Source of the DNA: an uncultured Collinsella sp.
GTDB lineage: Bacteria; Actinomycetota; Coriobacteriia; Coriobacteriales; Coriobacteriaceae
Direction of reading: 5' to 3'
NCBI GenBank assembly: GCA_902475475.1
Contig: CABRZY010000049.1
Span: forward strand, 1-10,649
DNA: 10,649 bases
Below are positions 1-6,663 of the stretch, one piece after another. Made by a program: the position numbers and the translations under genes. The notes below the pieces were generated by a model. It ran no database searches, had not been told where the DNA came from, and saw only the letters and a list, made by a program, of their open reading frames with translations. Every line of letters begins with the position of its first letter. Within the stretch, counting starts at the first letter, position 1.

Positions 1-715
1 TCTCCACATCGCCCGAGCCCACGCTCACGTCCATCGACTTCGCGGGGGCCTGGTAAAGCTCGAACGTCACATCGCCCGAACCGACCTCGGCGCTGAGCGC
101 ATCAGTCACGCTGCCCGTAAACTCTACATCTCCCGCACCCAGGAAAAGGTCGAAACCATCACAGGTGACACCGGCAATCTGCAGATCACCCGAGCCCACG
201 TGCGCGTTGACTCCCTTCAGATGTTCGGCAACACGGCGCGGCAGCTCGACCGTAACTGAGCGATCGATTGCCTTACCGTCATCACTTCCAAACTGGGAAA
301 CCTTGAGCGTCGAGTCCTCGACAGATGCGATGTTTTGCGTCGCAGCCTTGGAGGCATCCATACCCTTGGCAACGCGCCCCCGCTCGATAACGCGAGCCTT
401 GTTGCCATCAACAACCTTGACGTCCACCGAAGCCGCGGCGATATCGAAATCGAGGTAGCAAAATTGATCGGCATCAAAGGTCGCACTCGAAAGCTGCTGA
501 GGCTGAGCGGAATATTTACCGCCATCGTTCATAAAATCGTCGTCGTCAACCACATCGTCCATACCGGACAAGCCGGATACAACATCGTCGAGATCCCACG
601 GGCCATCAAAATGAATCAAAGTCCGCGAAACGCCAAAAACAAGCCCAACGATGAGCACAAACGCTCCGATGCCGACGCCCAAGCGCAGCTTGGATTCATG
701 CGAAAGCTTCATCAT
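1..715 (-). CDS. Membrane-anchored DUF4097-type beta-solenoid protein (partial, C-terminus beyond window)
   Basis: The frame is open from an ATG at 715 to the left edge, giving 238 visible codons with no stop. A short cytoplasmic N-terminus is followed by one hydrophobic segment at residues 12-30, then an Asp-rich stretch (about 50-62), so it is probably a signal anchor with an extracytoplasmic body. From about residue 174 the turn G-[SA]-G-D recurs at residues 174, 193, 212 and 233, a spacing of 19-21 residues. This is typical of the DUF4097 putative adhesin family, which folds as a right-handed beta-solenoid. The family is often encoded beside membrane-bound or HTH regulators and its function is poorly defined. 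The ATG at 715 overlaps the TGA of the upstream XRE gene (ATGA), and a GAGGGTGG ribosome-binding site lies just before it; a second in-frame ATG at 712 is possible. The overlap implies translational coupling. The family call is from memory of the repeat pattern. Confidence 0.8.
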   Translation of the reverse strand, partial: MMKLSHESKLRLGVGIGAFVLIVGLVFGVSRTLIHFDGPWDLDDVVSGLSGMDDVVDDDDFMNDGGKYSAQPQQLSSATFDADQFCYLDFDIAAASVDVKVVDGNKARVIERGRVAKGMDASKAATQNIASVEDSTLKVSQFGSDDGKAIDRSVTVELPRRVAEHLKGVNAHVGSGDLQIAGVTCDGFDLFLGAGDVEFTGSVTDALSAEVGSGDVTFELYQAPAKSMDVSVGSGDVE

Positions 716-1428
716 TCACCACCCTCTTTGGCAATCGGCTCAGCGGTAGTCGCGGTAGCCACGTCAGTATCAACCGGAGCGGAAACATTCTGAGCCCTAG
801 CGACCGCCGATGCCGGACCAACCTGAATATCCCCGCGCGCCCAATCACCATCGAGCGCACGCGCTACCCAGTGATAGATGGGAATCGTAAAGAAGATCAG
901 CGCGGCAAAGGGGCCGGCACCAAACAGGAACATCAGCAAAAAGAACAGTAGCCAGCACACGGCCCAATACGGGAACGACTGGAACGGGCCCTTCACCGGA
1001 GTCGAGCCAACTGCGCCGCCACTCGTCGCCTGCGCCGTAGCGGCATTGGCGGCCTGTGCACTCCAGCTTGCCGCTTGCGCCGCCTTGGCGGCGGCGTCAC
1101 TCGCCTGTGTTGCCGCCTCGGTAGCTCGTGCCGCCGCCTCATGGGTGCGTGCGCGCTCTGCCGCCTCGGCCTCGCGCTGACGAGCGCGGTCCTCGCTCTC
1201 AAACTCGATATCGTCCTCGATCTCGTCGCTCGGATTGAGCAGCTCGTCCAGGCTCACACCATAGAGTTTGGCGAGCGAGATCAGGTTCTCGGTATCGGGC
1301 GAGCTCTCCGCGCGCTCCCATTTACTGACCGCCTGGCGCGACAGTCCCAGCTTTCGTGCCAGCCCTTCTTGACTAAAGCCTTTGCTGCGGCGAAGGTCGG
1401 CGAGCCGCTGCGCAGTTTCTACATTCAT
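712..1428 (-). CDS. XRE-family HTH regulator with two C-terminal transmembrane helices
   Basis: This is a 238-aa protein. Residues 8-62 form a Cro/CI-type helix-turn-helix; the central segment SQEGLARKLGLSRQAVSKWE (19-38) matches the XRE pattern closely, and DELL (61-64) ends the domain as usual. An acidic stretch (69-80) leads into an Ala/Arg/Glu-rich linker (about 83-136), then two hydrophobic segments at about 154-170 and 173-189 joined by a very short turn, then a low-complexity tail. It should therefore be a DNA-binding protein tethered to the membrane, perhaps sensing envelope state. The frame is open up to 1677, but the ATG at 1428 is chosen because AGGAGGAA lies just upstream and the HTH domain starts right after it. 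Its stop codon overlaps the start of the DUF4097 gene, so the two are probably made together. What it senses and which promoters it binds are not visible. It may be autoregulatory, which is an inference from the family. Confidence 0.88.
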   Translation of the reverse strand: MNVETAQRLADLRRSKGFSQEGLARKLGLSRQAVSKWERAESSPDTENLISLAKLYGVSLDELLNPSDEIEDDIEFESEDRARQREAEAAERARTHEAAARATEAATQASDAAAKAAQAASWSAQAANAATAQATSGGAVGSTPVKGPFQSFPYWAVCWLLFFLLMFLFGAGPFAALIFFTIPIYHWVARALDGDWARGDIQVGPASAVARAQNVSAPVDTDVATATTAEPIAKEGGE

Positions 1429-1519
1429 GGTTCCTCCTATGTGATGCCAGCCGTACCGCCGGACCGCTTTTGTTCTTAAGGCGCCTTGCACAGTTAAAAA
1501 TCTATCCGCCACCGCCAAA

Positions 1520-1528
1520 AGCATACCA
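1520..1528 (-). promoter_or_regulatory. Candidate extended -10 for the XRE/DUF4097 operon
   Basis: On the minus strand the sequence reads TGGTATGCT, a TGn-type extended -10, about 92 nt upstream of the XRE start codon. No good -35 sits at 17 nt. A TTGTCA lies too far upstream (22 nt), and a TAGAAT just upstream is an alternative -10. The assignment is weak. Confidence 0.25.
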
Positions 1529-1619
1529 CCTATTCTAGTGAGATTTTTGACAACCGGCGCTTGCGGGCGCATATGAGCTGCGGAAATGTGTCCAAACAAA
1601 GCAATGACCCACGGCTCGG

Positions 1620-1649
1620 TTGTCCCCGTTGCGGCGTTAACGGTAGTAT
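1620..1649 (+). promoter_or_regulatory. Candidate promoter for the Trm9-like methyltransferase
   Basis: TTGTCC (1620-1625) and TAGTAT (1644-1649) are separated by 18 nt and lie 46 nt before the GTG start at 1696. Each hexamer matches consensus at four of six positions. It is divergent to the XRE operon, so the 1429-1695 region probably carries control sites for both directions. This is based on sequence match only. Confidence 0.3.
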
Positions 1650-1695
1650 GGTCGTACTGTTTATTCCGCACCGCCAACGGAGGGAGTTCCGCGCC

Positions 1696-2568
1696 GTGAA
1701 CCGCGATTTCGCCTCATCGCTCATCCAGCTCAACAACACGTTCTATCGCGAGCACTCCGCCTCCTTCTCCGATACGCGCCAGGCCCCGTGGCCCGGCTGG
1801 GTGCGCACCATGGACATCGCGCTCGGGCAGCTCGACGTCGCCACGATCGAGCATCCCGTCCGCGTCTTCGATCTTGCCTGCGGCAATATGCGATTCGAGA
1901 ATTTTGCCGCCGGCGGCGCACTTGCCGCCAAGGGCGTCGACGGCGCAAACCCCTCGGCAGATGCCAGCTGCCCGTTTGAGTTCTATGGTGTCGACTCGTG
2001 TCAAGATTTGGCTATCGATGCACATGGCCACGCCCTGCGCATTCCCAACCTGCACTTCCAGGAGCTCGACGTGCTCGACGCCCTCATGAAGCTCAACCCC
2101 GCCGAGACGCCCGACGTGCTTTTCGACGCCCCGCTCGCCGACATCTCGGTCTGCTTTGGCTTTATGCACCACGTGCCGTCGTGCGAGTACCGCGTACGCG
2201 TACTCGACGCCCTGGTGCGGCAGACGCGCCCGGGCGGCATCATCGCCATCAGCTTTTGGGAGTTTATGAACGACGAGCGCATGGCGCGCAAGGCCGTTCG
2301 AGCCGAAGCCCGCGCCGAGCTCACCCCGCCGTTTGAGGGTTACGATTCCGCACAGTTTGAAGCCGGCGACCACCTCATCGGCTGGCAAAACGACCGCCAC
2401 GCCTACCGCTATTGCCATCACTTTGACGATCAGCAGATCACCGACCTGGTGCGCGGCGTCCGTACGTTCTACAAGAGCGGCGAGGTCCCCGTGCGCGAGC
2501 TTGAGCGCTTCCATGCCGACGGTCGCAGCGGCGAGCTCAACCGCTATGTGATTCTCAAGCGCCTGTAG
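1696..2568 (+). CDS. Trm9/ALKBH8-like class I SAM-dependent methyltransferase
   Basis: This is a 290-aa protein starting at GTG 1696, chosen because a GGAGGGAG ribosome-binding site lies just upstream. The frame stays open back to 1561, but that extension looks non-coding. Motif I is VFDLACGNMRFE (57-68), where Asp59 and Gly63 fit the SAM-binding loop. Acidic strands at D100 and D125, then ADISVCFGFMHHVPS (148-162) and a post-motif RPGGIIAISFWEF (178-190), complete a Rossmann methyltransferase. The MHH near 157-159, the R-x-x-x-L-x-x-L-V-R helix and a late G-D-x-L-I-x-W followed by R-Y-x-x-H-F (224-243) resemble the Trm9/ALKBH8 group, which in eukaryotes methylates wobble uridine side chains in tRNA. 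The resemblance is from memory. The bacterial substrate is unknown, and methylation of another RNA or a small molecule cannot be excluded. The neighbour downstream is trmB, also a tRNA methyltransferase, 120 nt away. Confidence 0.75.
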   Translation: MNRDFASSLIQLNNTFYREHSASFSDTRQAPWPGWVRTMDIALGQLDVATIEHPVRVFDLACGNMRFENFAAGGALAAKGVDGANPSADASCPFEFYGVDSCQDLAIDAHGHALRIPNLHFQELDVLDALMKLNPAETPDVLFDAPLADISVCFGFMHHVPSCEYRVRVLDALVRQTRPGGIIAISFWEFMNDERMARKAVRAEARAELTPPFEGYDSAQFEAGDHLIGWQNDRHAYRYCHHFDDQQITDLVRGVRTFYKSGEVPVRELERFHADGRSGELNRYVILKRL

Positions 2569-2688
2569 GCACCGACGACTCGCCGCCGAGCCGCACCGCG
2601 TCTTTCGGGCAAACTATACCCACCCCTTTTTTCAACCCATTGACGGAACGCGCGGCCATGCGTTTCGCATTTATGACCAAGGAGCCTC

Positions 2689-3594
2689 ATGGGAGCCGTC
2701 CACGTTCGCACGCCTAAGAACTTTGTGCTCGAGGAGCGCCTGGAGCGCTACGCCGATGCGATCGAGACGAACCCCGAGGCTTATGCCGGAGATTGGCGCG
2801 AGGCTTGCGCGCCAGCTGGCAGCAAGGAGCTCGCTGGCGCGCAAGCCTCGCGCCAATCTCCGCGCGAGGCTTGCGCGCCAGCTGGCAGCAAGCCCTTCGA
2901 ACACCTTCACCTGGATCTTGGCTGTGGCAAGGGAACCTATCTGGTCGAGCGCGCCCACCGCGAGCCCGACACCCTCTTTATCGGCATGGACCAGGAGCCC
3001 ATCTGCATCGCCTATGCCGCGCAGAAAATCTGCGAACAGGGGCTATCCAACGCACTCGTCCTGCCCCGAGGCGCCGCATCGCTGCCACAGCTGTTTGCCG
3101 CAGGCGAGCTCGATGCCATCACCATTAACTTTCCCACGCCGCAGCCCAAGGCCAAGTACGCTAAAAAACGACTCGTCCATGTCGACCATCTGATGCTCTA
3201 CCGCCCGCTCTTTTCAGCCGGCGCTACCGTCACGCTGCGCACCGATAGCAAGCCGTTGCGCGATTACGCCCTGGGACAGTTTGCCGCGGCCGGCTACGAT
3301 ACGCTTTGGGTAAGCGACGACGTCCGCCGCGACCATCCCGAGCATCCCGAGACCGAGTACGAGCGCCGCACGCGCGAGATGGGTGCCGCCGTCTATGGCA
3401 TTTGCGCCACACCTGGAGCGCAGCCCAGCGATGAACAGCTCGCGGCGGGCCGCGCGCAGAAGCAAAGCCTAGCCTGCTACCTGCCCGATAACCTCGATGA
3501 GCTCGCCTATGTGCCTCTGGGCATGGAAGAGGCCGTCGAGAACTTTAGAAACCGTGCCCGCAAGGGCAAGAAGCGTCTACCGCAAGAGTCCTAG
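2689..3594 (+). CDS. trmB: tRNA (guanine-N7)-methyltransferase TrmB, divergent, with palindromic insertion
   Basis: This is a 301-aa protein. TrmB makes 7-methylguanosine at position 46 of the tRNA variable loop using S-adenosylmethionine. Motif I LDLGCGKGTYL (75-85), the acidic FIGMDQE (97-103), NFPTPQPKAKYAKKRL (147-162), R-T-D (184-186) and TEYERRTREMG (222-232) follow the TrmB order. Two positions differ from the usual FPDPWxK signature: Asp is replaced by Thr150 and Trp by Gln152. Arg161 and the TxYExR element are kept. Residues 33-68 are encoded by an in-frame palindromic repeat placed between the N-terminal arm and motif I, which makes the protein longer than the typical 210-250 aa; the C-terminus is also extended. 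The ATG at 2689 has AAGGAG four bases upstream. It could be a Coriobacteriia-type TrmB or a paralogue with altered activity; the family call is secure, full activity is not. Confidence 0.87.
   Translation: MGAVHVRTPKNFVLEERLERYADAIETNPEAYAGDWREACAPAGSKELAGAQASRQSPREACAPAGSKPFEHLHLDLGCGKGTYLVERAHREPDTLFIGMDQEPICIAYAAQKICEQGLSNALVLPRGAASLPQLFAAGELDAITINFPTPQPKAKYAKKRLVHVDHLMLYRPLFSAGATVTLRTDSKPLRDYALGQFAAAGYDTLWVSDDVRRDHPEHPETEYERRTREMGAAVYGICATPGAQPSDEQLAAGRAQKQSLACYLPDNLDELAYVPLGMEEAVENFRNRARKGKKRLPQES
2787..2892. repeat. Nested palindromic repeat inserted in frame in trmB
   Basis: Three copies of a hairpin-forming unit lie in 106 bp. Copy A and copy C are an identical 31-bp direct repeat (2796-2826 and 2862-2892), 66 nt apart, so they stay in the same reading frame. 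Copy B is inverted: 2787-2816 pairs perfectly with 2833-2862 (30 bp, 16-nt loop), and 2833-2853 can instead pair with 2862-2882 (21 bp, 8-nt loop). Each direct copy holds the palindrome GCCAGCTGGC flanked by CTTGC and GCAAG, so it is also a small hairpin. In the protein this gives REACAPAGSK twice, at residues 37-46 and 59-68. The layout is that of a mobile palindromic element that entered coding DNA without breaking the frame. Confidence 0.9.
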
Positions 3595-3903
3595 GGGCTT
3601 CTGATGGTCGCGACGTCGGCAAACAAGCGCGAATAGGCGCCAACAAACGACCCTCAAATCTAAGTGAGTAGACTTTTTTGCAATAGCCAAGCACAACCCG
3701 CATAACCAATACTAAAACCGCAGGTAGAGCCCTTGCGCAAAAGCCATGTGCTCGCGATATTGCAAAAAGTCTACTCACTTAGCTGGCAACTGCACCAAAC
3801 GGCTGGGCAGAACGCCCATTTCCTGCATTTTCTTGCCTGCGAACGCATCGATGCGACGCTACGCCATAATAGTTGGCGGACAAACGCGAGAGAAAGCAAC
3901 CAC
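3595..3903. other. Intergenic region between trmB and the helicase
   Basis: No supported gene lies in these 309 bases. They hold the inverted-repeat element at 3660-3782 and a perfect 12-bp palindrome CGCATCGATGCG at 3844-3855, close before the helicase. A CATAAT at 3865-3870 could be a -10 for the helicase gene, but no convincing -35 stands at the right distance. The helicase frame is open across part of the region from a TTG at 3733, which would start inside the repeat; it is judged non-coding. No clear T-tailed terminator follows trmB. Confidence 0.6.
3660..3782. repeat. 123-bp element with 25-26 nt terminal inverted repeats (MITE-like)
   Basis: The left end 3660-3685 and the right end 3758-3782 are reverse complements except for one extra T in the T-run of the left arm. 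A second short match further in (AGCACA at 3690-3695 with TGTGCT) extends the stem. The outermost bases read CTAAGTGAG and CTCACTTAG, so a TA sits at each end, as expected for elements that duplicate a TA target; this cannot be told apart from the repeat itself. The internal 72 bp show no reading frame of note. A non-autonomous mobile element is the favoured reading; a processing or transcription-attenuating stem is the alternative. Confidence 0.7.
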
Positions 3904-6585
3904 ATGGCACAGACCACGACAGACACCACCGCCAGCACCGTTTCCGGCGCCGGAGCCGCCAGCTCATTCTCGGGCGGCACGGGAACCGAAGCCGAGTTCG
4001 GTTCGCTCGGCGCGCTCTCCCCCACCTGGTGGGAGCCCGAGGATGGCAGTGAGCCCGAACCGTGGCTCACGCCCGATCAGGCCTTCGAACGTTTCTTTGA
4101 ATGGACGAGCGATCGCGGTATTGAGCTGTGGGACCACCAGGAAGAGGCCCTCATGGATCTAGCCGCCGGTGACCATGTCATTTTGGGAACACCGACCGGA
4201 TCGGGTAAATCGCTCGTCGCGCTGGGAATGCTCTTTATGGGCATGGCGCAGGGCAAGCGCTGCTACTACACGGCTCCTATCAAGGCTCTGGTCAGTGAGA
4301 AGTTTTTCGACCTTGTGCAGGTGCTCGGCCGCGATAACGTCGGCATGATCACCGGCGACACGCACATCAACACCAAGGCGCCCGTCATCTGCTGCACGGC
4401 AGAAATCCTTGCCAACGACGCACTGCGCGAGGGCGAAGATGCCGATGTTGGCTGCGTCGCCATGGACGAGTTCCACTACTTTGCCGACCCCGATCGCGGT
4501 TGGGCCTGGCAGGTGCCACTGCTCGCCCTGCCTCACACGCAATTCATGCTCATGAGCGCCACGCTCGGCGATGTCACCGCGATCGCCGCCTCGCTCGAGG
4601 AACACACCGGCGCTACCTGCGACTTGGTCGTCGATGCCCCACGCCCCGTGCCGCTGAGCTACGACTACGTGACGACCTCGCTCGAGGGCACCGTCGAGCT
4701 CGCCATGCGCCGCGGCGAGGCCCCGCTCTACATCGTGCACTTTAGCCAGGACGCCGCACTTGCGACGGCGCAATCCCTCGCCAACTTTGGCATTGCCAGC
4801 AAGGAGCAGCGCGAGGCTATCAAGGAGGCGGCCAAGGGCACGAGCTTCTCGACGGCCTTCGGCAAGATCCTCAAGCGCTTGCTTGGCTGCGGCGTCGGCG
4901 TGCACCACGCCGGTATGCTGCCGCGCTATCGCCTACTGGTCGAGCGCCTGGCACAGCAGGGCCTACTGCCCGTCATTTGCGGCACCGACACACTCGGCGT
5001 CGGCATCAACGTGCCCATCCACACCGTGGTGCTCACCGCGCTCACCAAGTTCGACGGTTACAAGATGCGTCGTCTGCGCGCCCGCGAGTTCCACCAGATT
5101 GCCGGTCGCGCCGGCCGCTCGGGCTTTGACACCGAGGGTATGGTAATTGCCGAGGCGCCGGAGCACGAGATCGAAAACGCCAAGCTTATGGCCAAAGCGG
5201 GCGACGACCCCAAAAAACTCCGTAAGATTAAAAAGAAAAAGGCCCCCGAGGGCTTTGTCACCTGGAACAAGCAGACCTTTGAGCGCCTGATCGAGACGCA
5301 GCCCGAGACGCTCAGGCCGCGCCTGCGCATCACGCACTCCATGGTGATTAGCGTGGTCGAGCAGGGCGGCGATGCCCGAACCCGCGTACACGACCTCATC
5401 GAGACGAGCCTGCAGACTCCCGAGGAAAAGGCTAAGCTCGAGGTTCGCGCCGACGAAATCTTCGCCACGCTCATCGATTCCGGCGTCGTCGTTCGCACCG
5501 AGGTGCCGCCCGCGCCCGACGCCCCGACTGACGCCGCGCCGGACATCGACTATGCGCTGACGGTCGATCTGCCCGAGGACTTCGCGCTCGATCAGCCGCT
5601 CTCGCCGTTCTTGCTTGCCGCGTTGGAGCTGCTCGACCCCGAGAGTGAGACCTATACCATGGATCTGATCTCGATGGTCGAGGCAACGCTCGAGGATCCC
5701 AAACAGGTGCTGCGTGCACAGGAGCGCGCCGCGCGCGACCGCGCGATGGCAGAAATGAAGGCTGACGGCGTCGAATATGAGGAGCGCTTGGAGCGCATTC
5801 AAGACGTCACGTACGAAAAGCCGCTCGAGGATTTGCTCGACGCCGCTTTTGACAAGTACTGCCAGGAAGTGCCCTGGGCCAACGACTATCAGCTCTCTCC
5901 CAAGAGCGTTCTGCGCGATATGCTGGAAAGCACGAGCGATTTTAAGGGCTACATTCAAAAGCTCGGCATCGCCCGCTCCGAGGGCATTTTGCTGCGCTAC
6001 CTAGCAGAGGCCTACCGTTCACTCGACCGCACCGTGCCCATCGAGAAGCGCGACGAGCGCCTGCGCGACATTATCTCGTGGCTGGGCTTTGTGGTGCGTT
6101 CGGTGGACTCGAGCCTGGTGGACGAGTGGGAGAACGCCGGCAACCCCGCTGCACTCGACGCCGCACCGCCGCAGGGCATCGACGAAGTCGTTGCGGACCG
6201 CCGCGGCTGCACGCTGCTGGTGCGCAACGCACTCTTCCGCCGCGTGGCCCTTGCCGCCCGCGAGCACGTTCGCGACCTGGGCGAGCTCGACGACGACTGG
6301 GGCATGAGCGAGATCCGCTGGCAAAAAGCACTCGACGCTTACCACGAGCAGCACGAAGAAATCCTCACCGACGGAGATGCCCGCAGCGCCGCGATGTTTT
6401 CCATTGACGAGTCCGACGAGAAGACCGCGCACGTATGGCACGTGCACCAGATCTTTGCCGACGAGGACGGCGACCACGACTTTGGCATCATGGGCGATGT
6501 CGATCTGGACGCCACGCAAGACGGTGGCGAGGTCATCTTTAAAAACTATCGCGTCGGCTTTATCGAGGACCTGCTCGAGGACTAG
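3904..6585 (+). CDS. Ski2-like DEAD/DEAH-box RNA helicase with DUF3516-type C-terminus
   Basis: This is an 893-aa protein, an ATP-dependent superfamily 2 helicase probably acting on RNA. The motifs occur in order: Walker A GTPTGSGKS (95-103), motif Ia TAPIKAL, motif II DEFH (188-191), motif III SAT (218-220), motif V GTDTLGVGIN (360-369) and motif VI QIAGRAGR (398-405). A basic linker (about 436-446) is followed by EGFVTWNKQTFERLI and a long C-terminal half that I recognise as the DUF3516 region of actinobacterial Ski2-like helicases. These are related to exosome-associated helicases and are thought to work in RNA turnover or ribosome assembly; the substrate here is unknown. The first 40 residues are Thr/Ala/Ser/Gly-rich and probably disordered. 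The ATG at 3904 is chosen although only a weak purine-rich site (GAGAGAAAG, 3888-3896) precedes it, because the frame upstream runs through the repeat element. It ends at a shared terminator. Confidence 0.9.
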   Translation: MAQTTTDTTASTVSGAGAASSFSGGTGTEAEFGSLGALSPTWWEPEDGSEPEPWLTPDQAFERFFEWTSDRGIELWDHQEEALMDLAAGDHVILGTPTGSGKSLVALGMLFMGMAQGKRCYYTAPIKALVSEKFFDLVQVLGRDNVGMITGDTHINTKAPVICCTAEILANDALREGEDADVGCVAMDEFHYFADPDRGWAWQVPLLALPHTQFMLMSATLGDVTAIAASLEEHTGATCDLVVDAPRPVPLSYDYVTTSLEGTVELAMRRGEAPLYIVHFSQDAALATAQSLANFGIASKEQREAIKEAAKGTSFSTAFGKILKRLLGCGVGVHHAGMLPRYRLLVERLAQQGLLPVICGTDTLGVGINVPIHTVVLTALTKFDGYKMRRLRAREFHQIAGRAGRSGFDTEGMVIAEAPEHEIENAKLMAKAGDDPKKLRKIKKKKAPEGFVTWNKQTFERLIETQPETLRPRLRITHSMVISVVEQGGDARTRVHDLIETSLQTPEEKAKLEVRADEIFATLIDSGVVVRTEVPPAPDAPTDAAPDIDYALTVDLPEDFALDQPLSPFLLAALELLDPESETYTMDLISMVEATLEDPKQVLRAQERAARDRAMAEMKADGVEYEERLERIQDVTYEKPLEDLLDAAFDKYCQEVPWANDYQLSPKSVLRDMLESTSDFKGYIQKLGIARSEGILLRYLAEAYRSLDRTVPIEKRDERLRDIISWLGFVVRSVDSSLVDEWENAGNPAALDAAPPQGIDEVVADRRGCTLLVRNALFRRVALAAREHVRDLGELDDDWGMSEIRWQKALDAYHEQHEEILTDGDARSAAMFSIDESDEKTAHVWHVHQIFADEDGDHDFGIMGDVDLDATQDGGEVIFKNYRVGFIEDLLED

Positions 6586-6607
6586 CCGTACATACTGGAA
6601 CGGAACA

Positions 6608-6646
6608 AGCGGGGCCGTTGGCAATATCGCCAGCGGCCCCGCTTTT
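6608..6646. terminator. Hairpin terminator between convergent helicase and DUF2130 genes
   Basis: Arms 6608-6622 and 6629-6643 form a 15-bp GC-rich stem with one G-U pair around a 6-nt loop (AATATC), followed on the plus strand by TTTT. It lies 22 nt after the helicase stop. The minus-strand DUF2130 gene ends at 6664, so the stem may also serve that gene, although the minus-strand T-run is only CTTGTTCC. Confidence 0.8.
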
Positions 6647-6663
6647 GCACTATACGCTATGCC

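Noticed and set aside
1429..1677. Upstream extension of the XRE regulator by 83 codons
   Set aside because: The inner ATG at 1428 has an AGGAGGAA site and begins exactly at the HTH domain; the extension has no domain and covers the promoter region.
1714..2514. Minus-strand open frame of 266 codons opposite the Trm9-like methyltransferase
   Set aside because: It is a shadow of the plus-strand gene, which has the motif and ribosome-binding-site support.
2787..2892. CRISPR array
   Set aside because: The direct copies are only two, lie within coding DNA and enclose an inverted copy rather than a spacer.
3844..3855. Perfect 12-bp palindrome CGCATCGATGCG before the helicase
   Set aside because: It could be an operator, but a palindrome this short is plausible by chance and no second copy or regulator was seen.
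3733..3903. N-terminal extension of the helicase from a TTG codon
   Set aside because: It would begin inside the inverted-repeat element; the residues show no family resemblance, and the ATG at 3904 is a better start.
4963..5958. Minus-strand open frame of 331 codons opposite the helicase, and similar ones at 4159-4908 and 6019-6624
   Set aside because: They lie fully inside the helicase gene, which has all its motifs; they have no family signature and no convincing ribosome-binding site.
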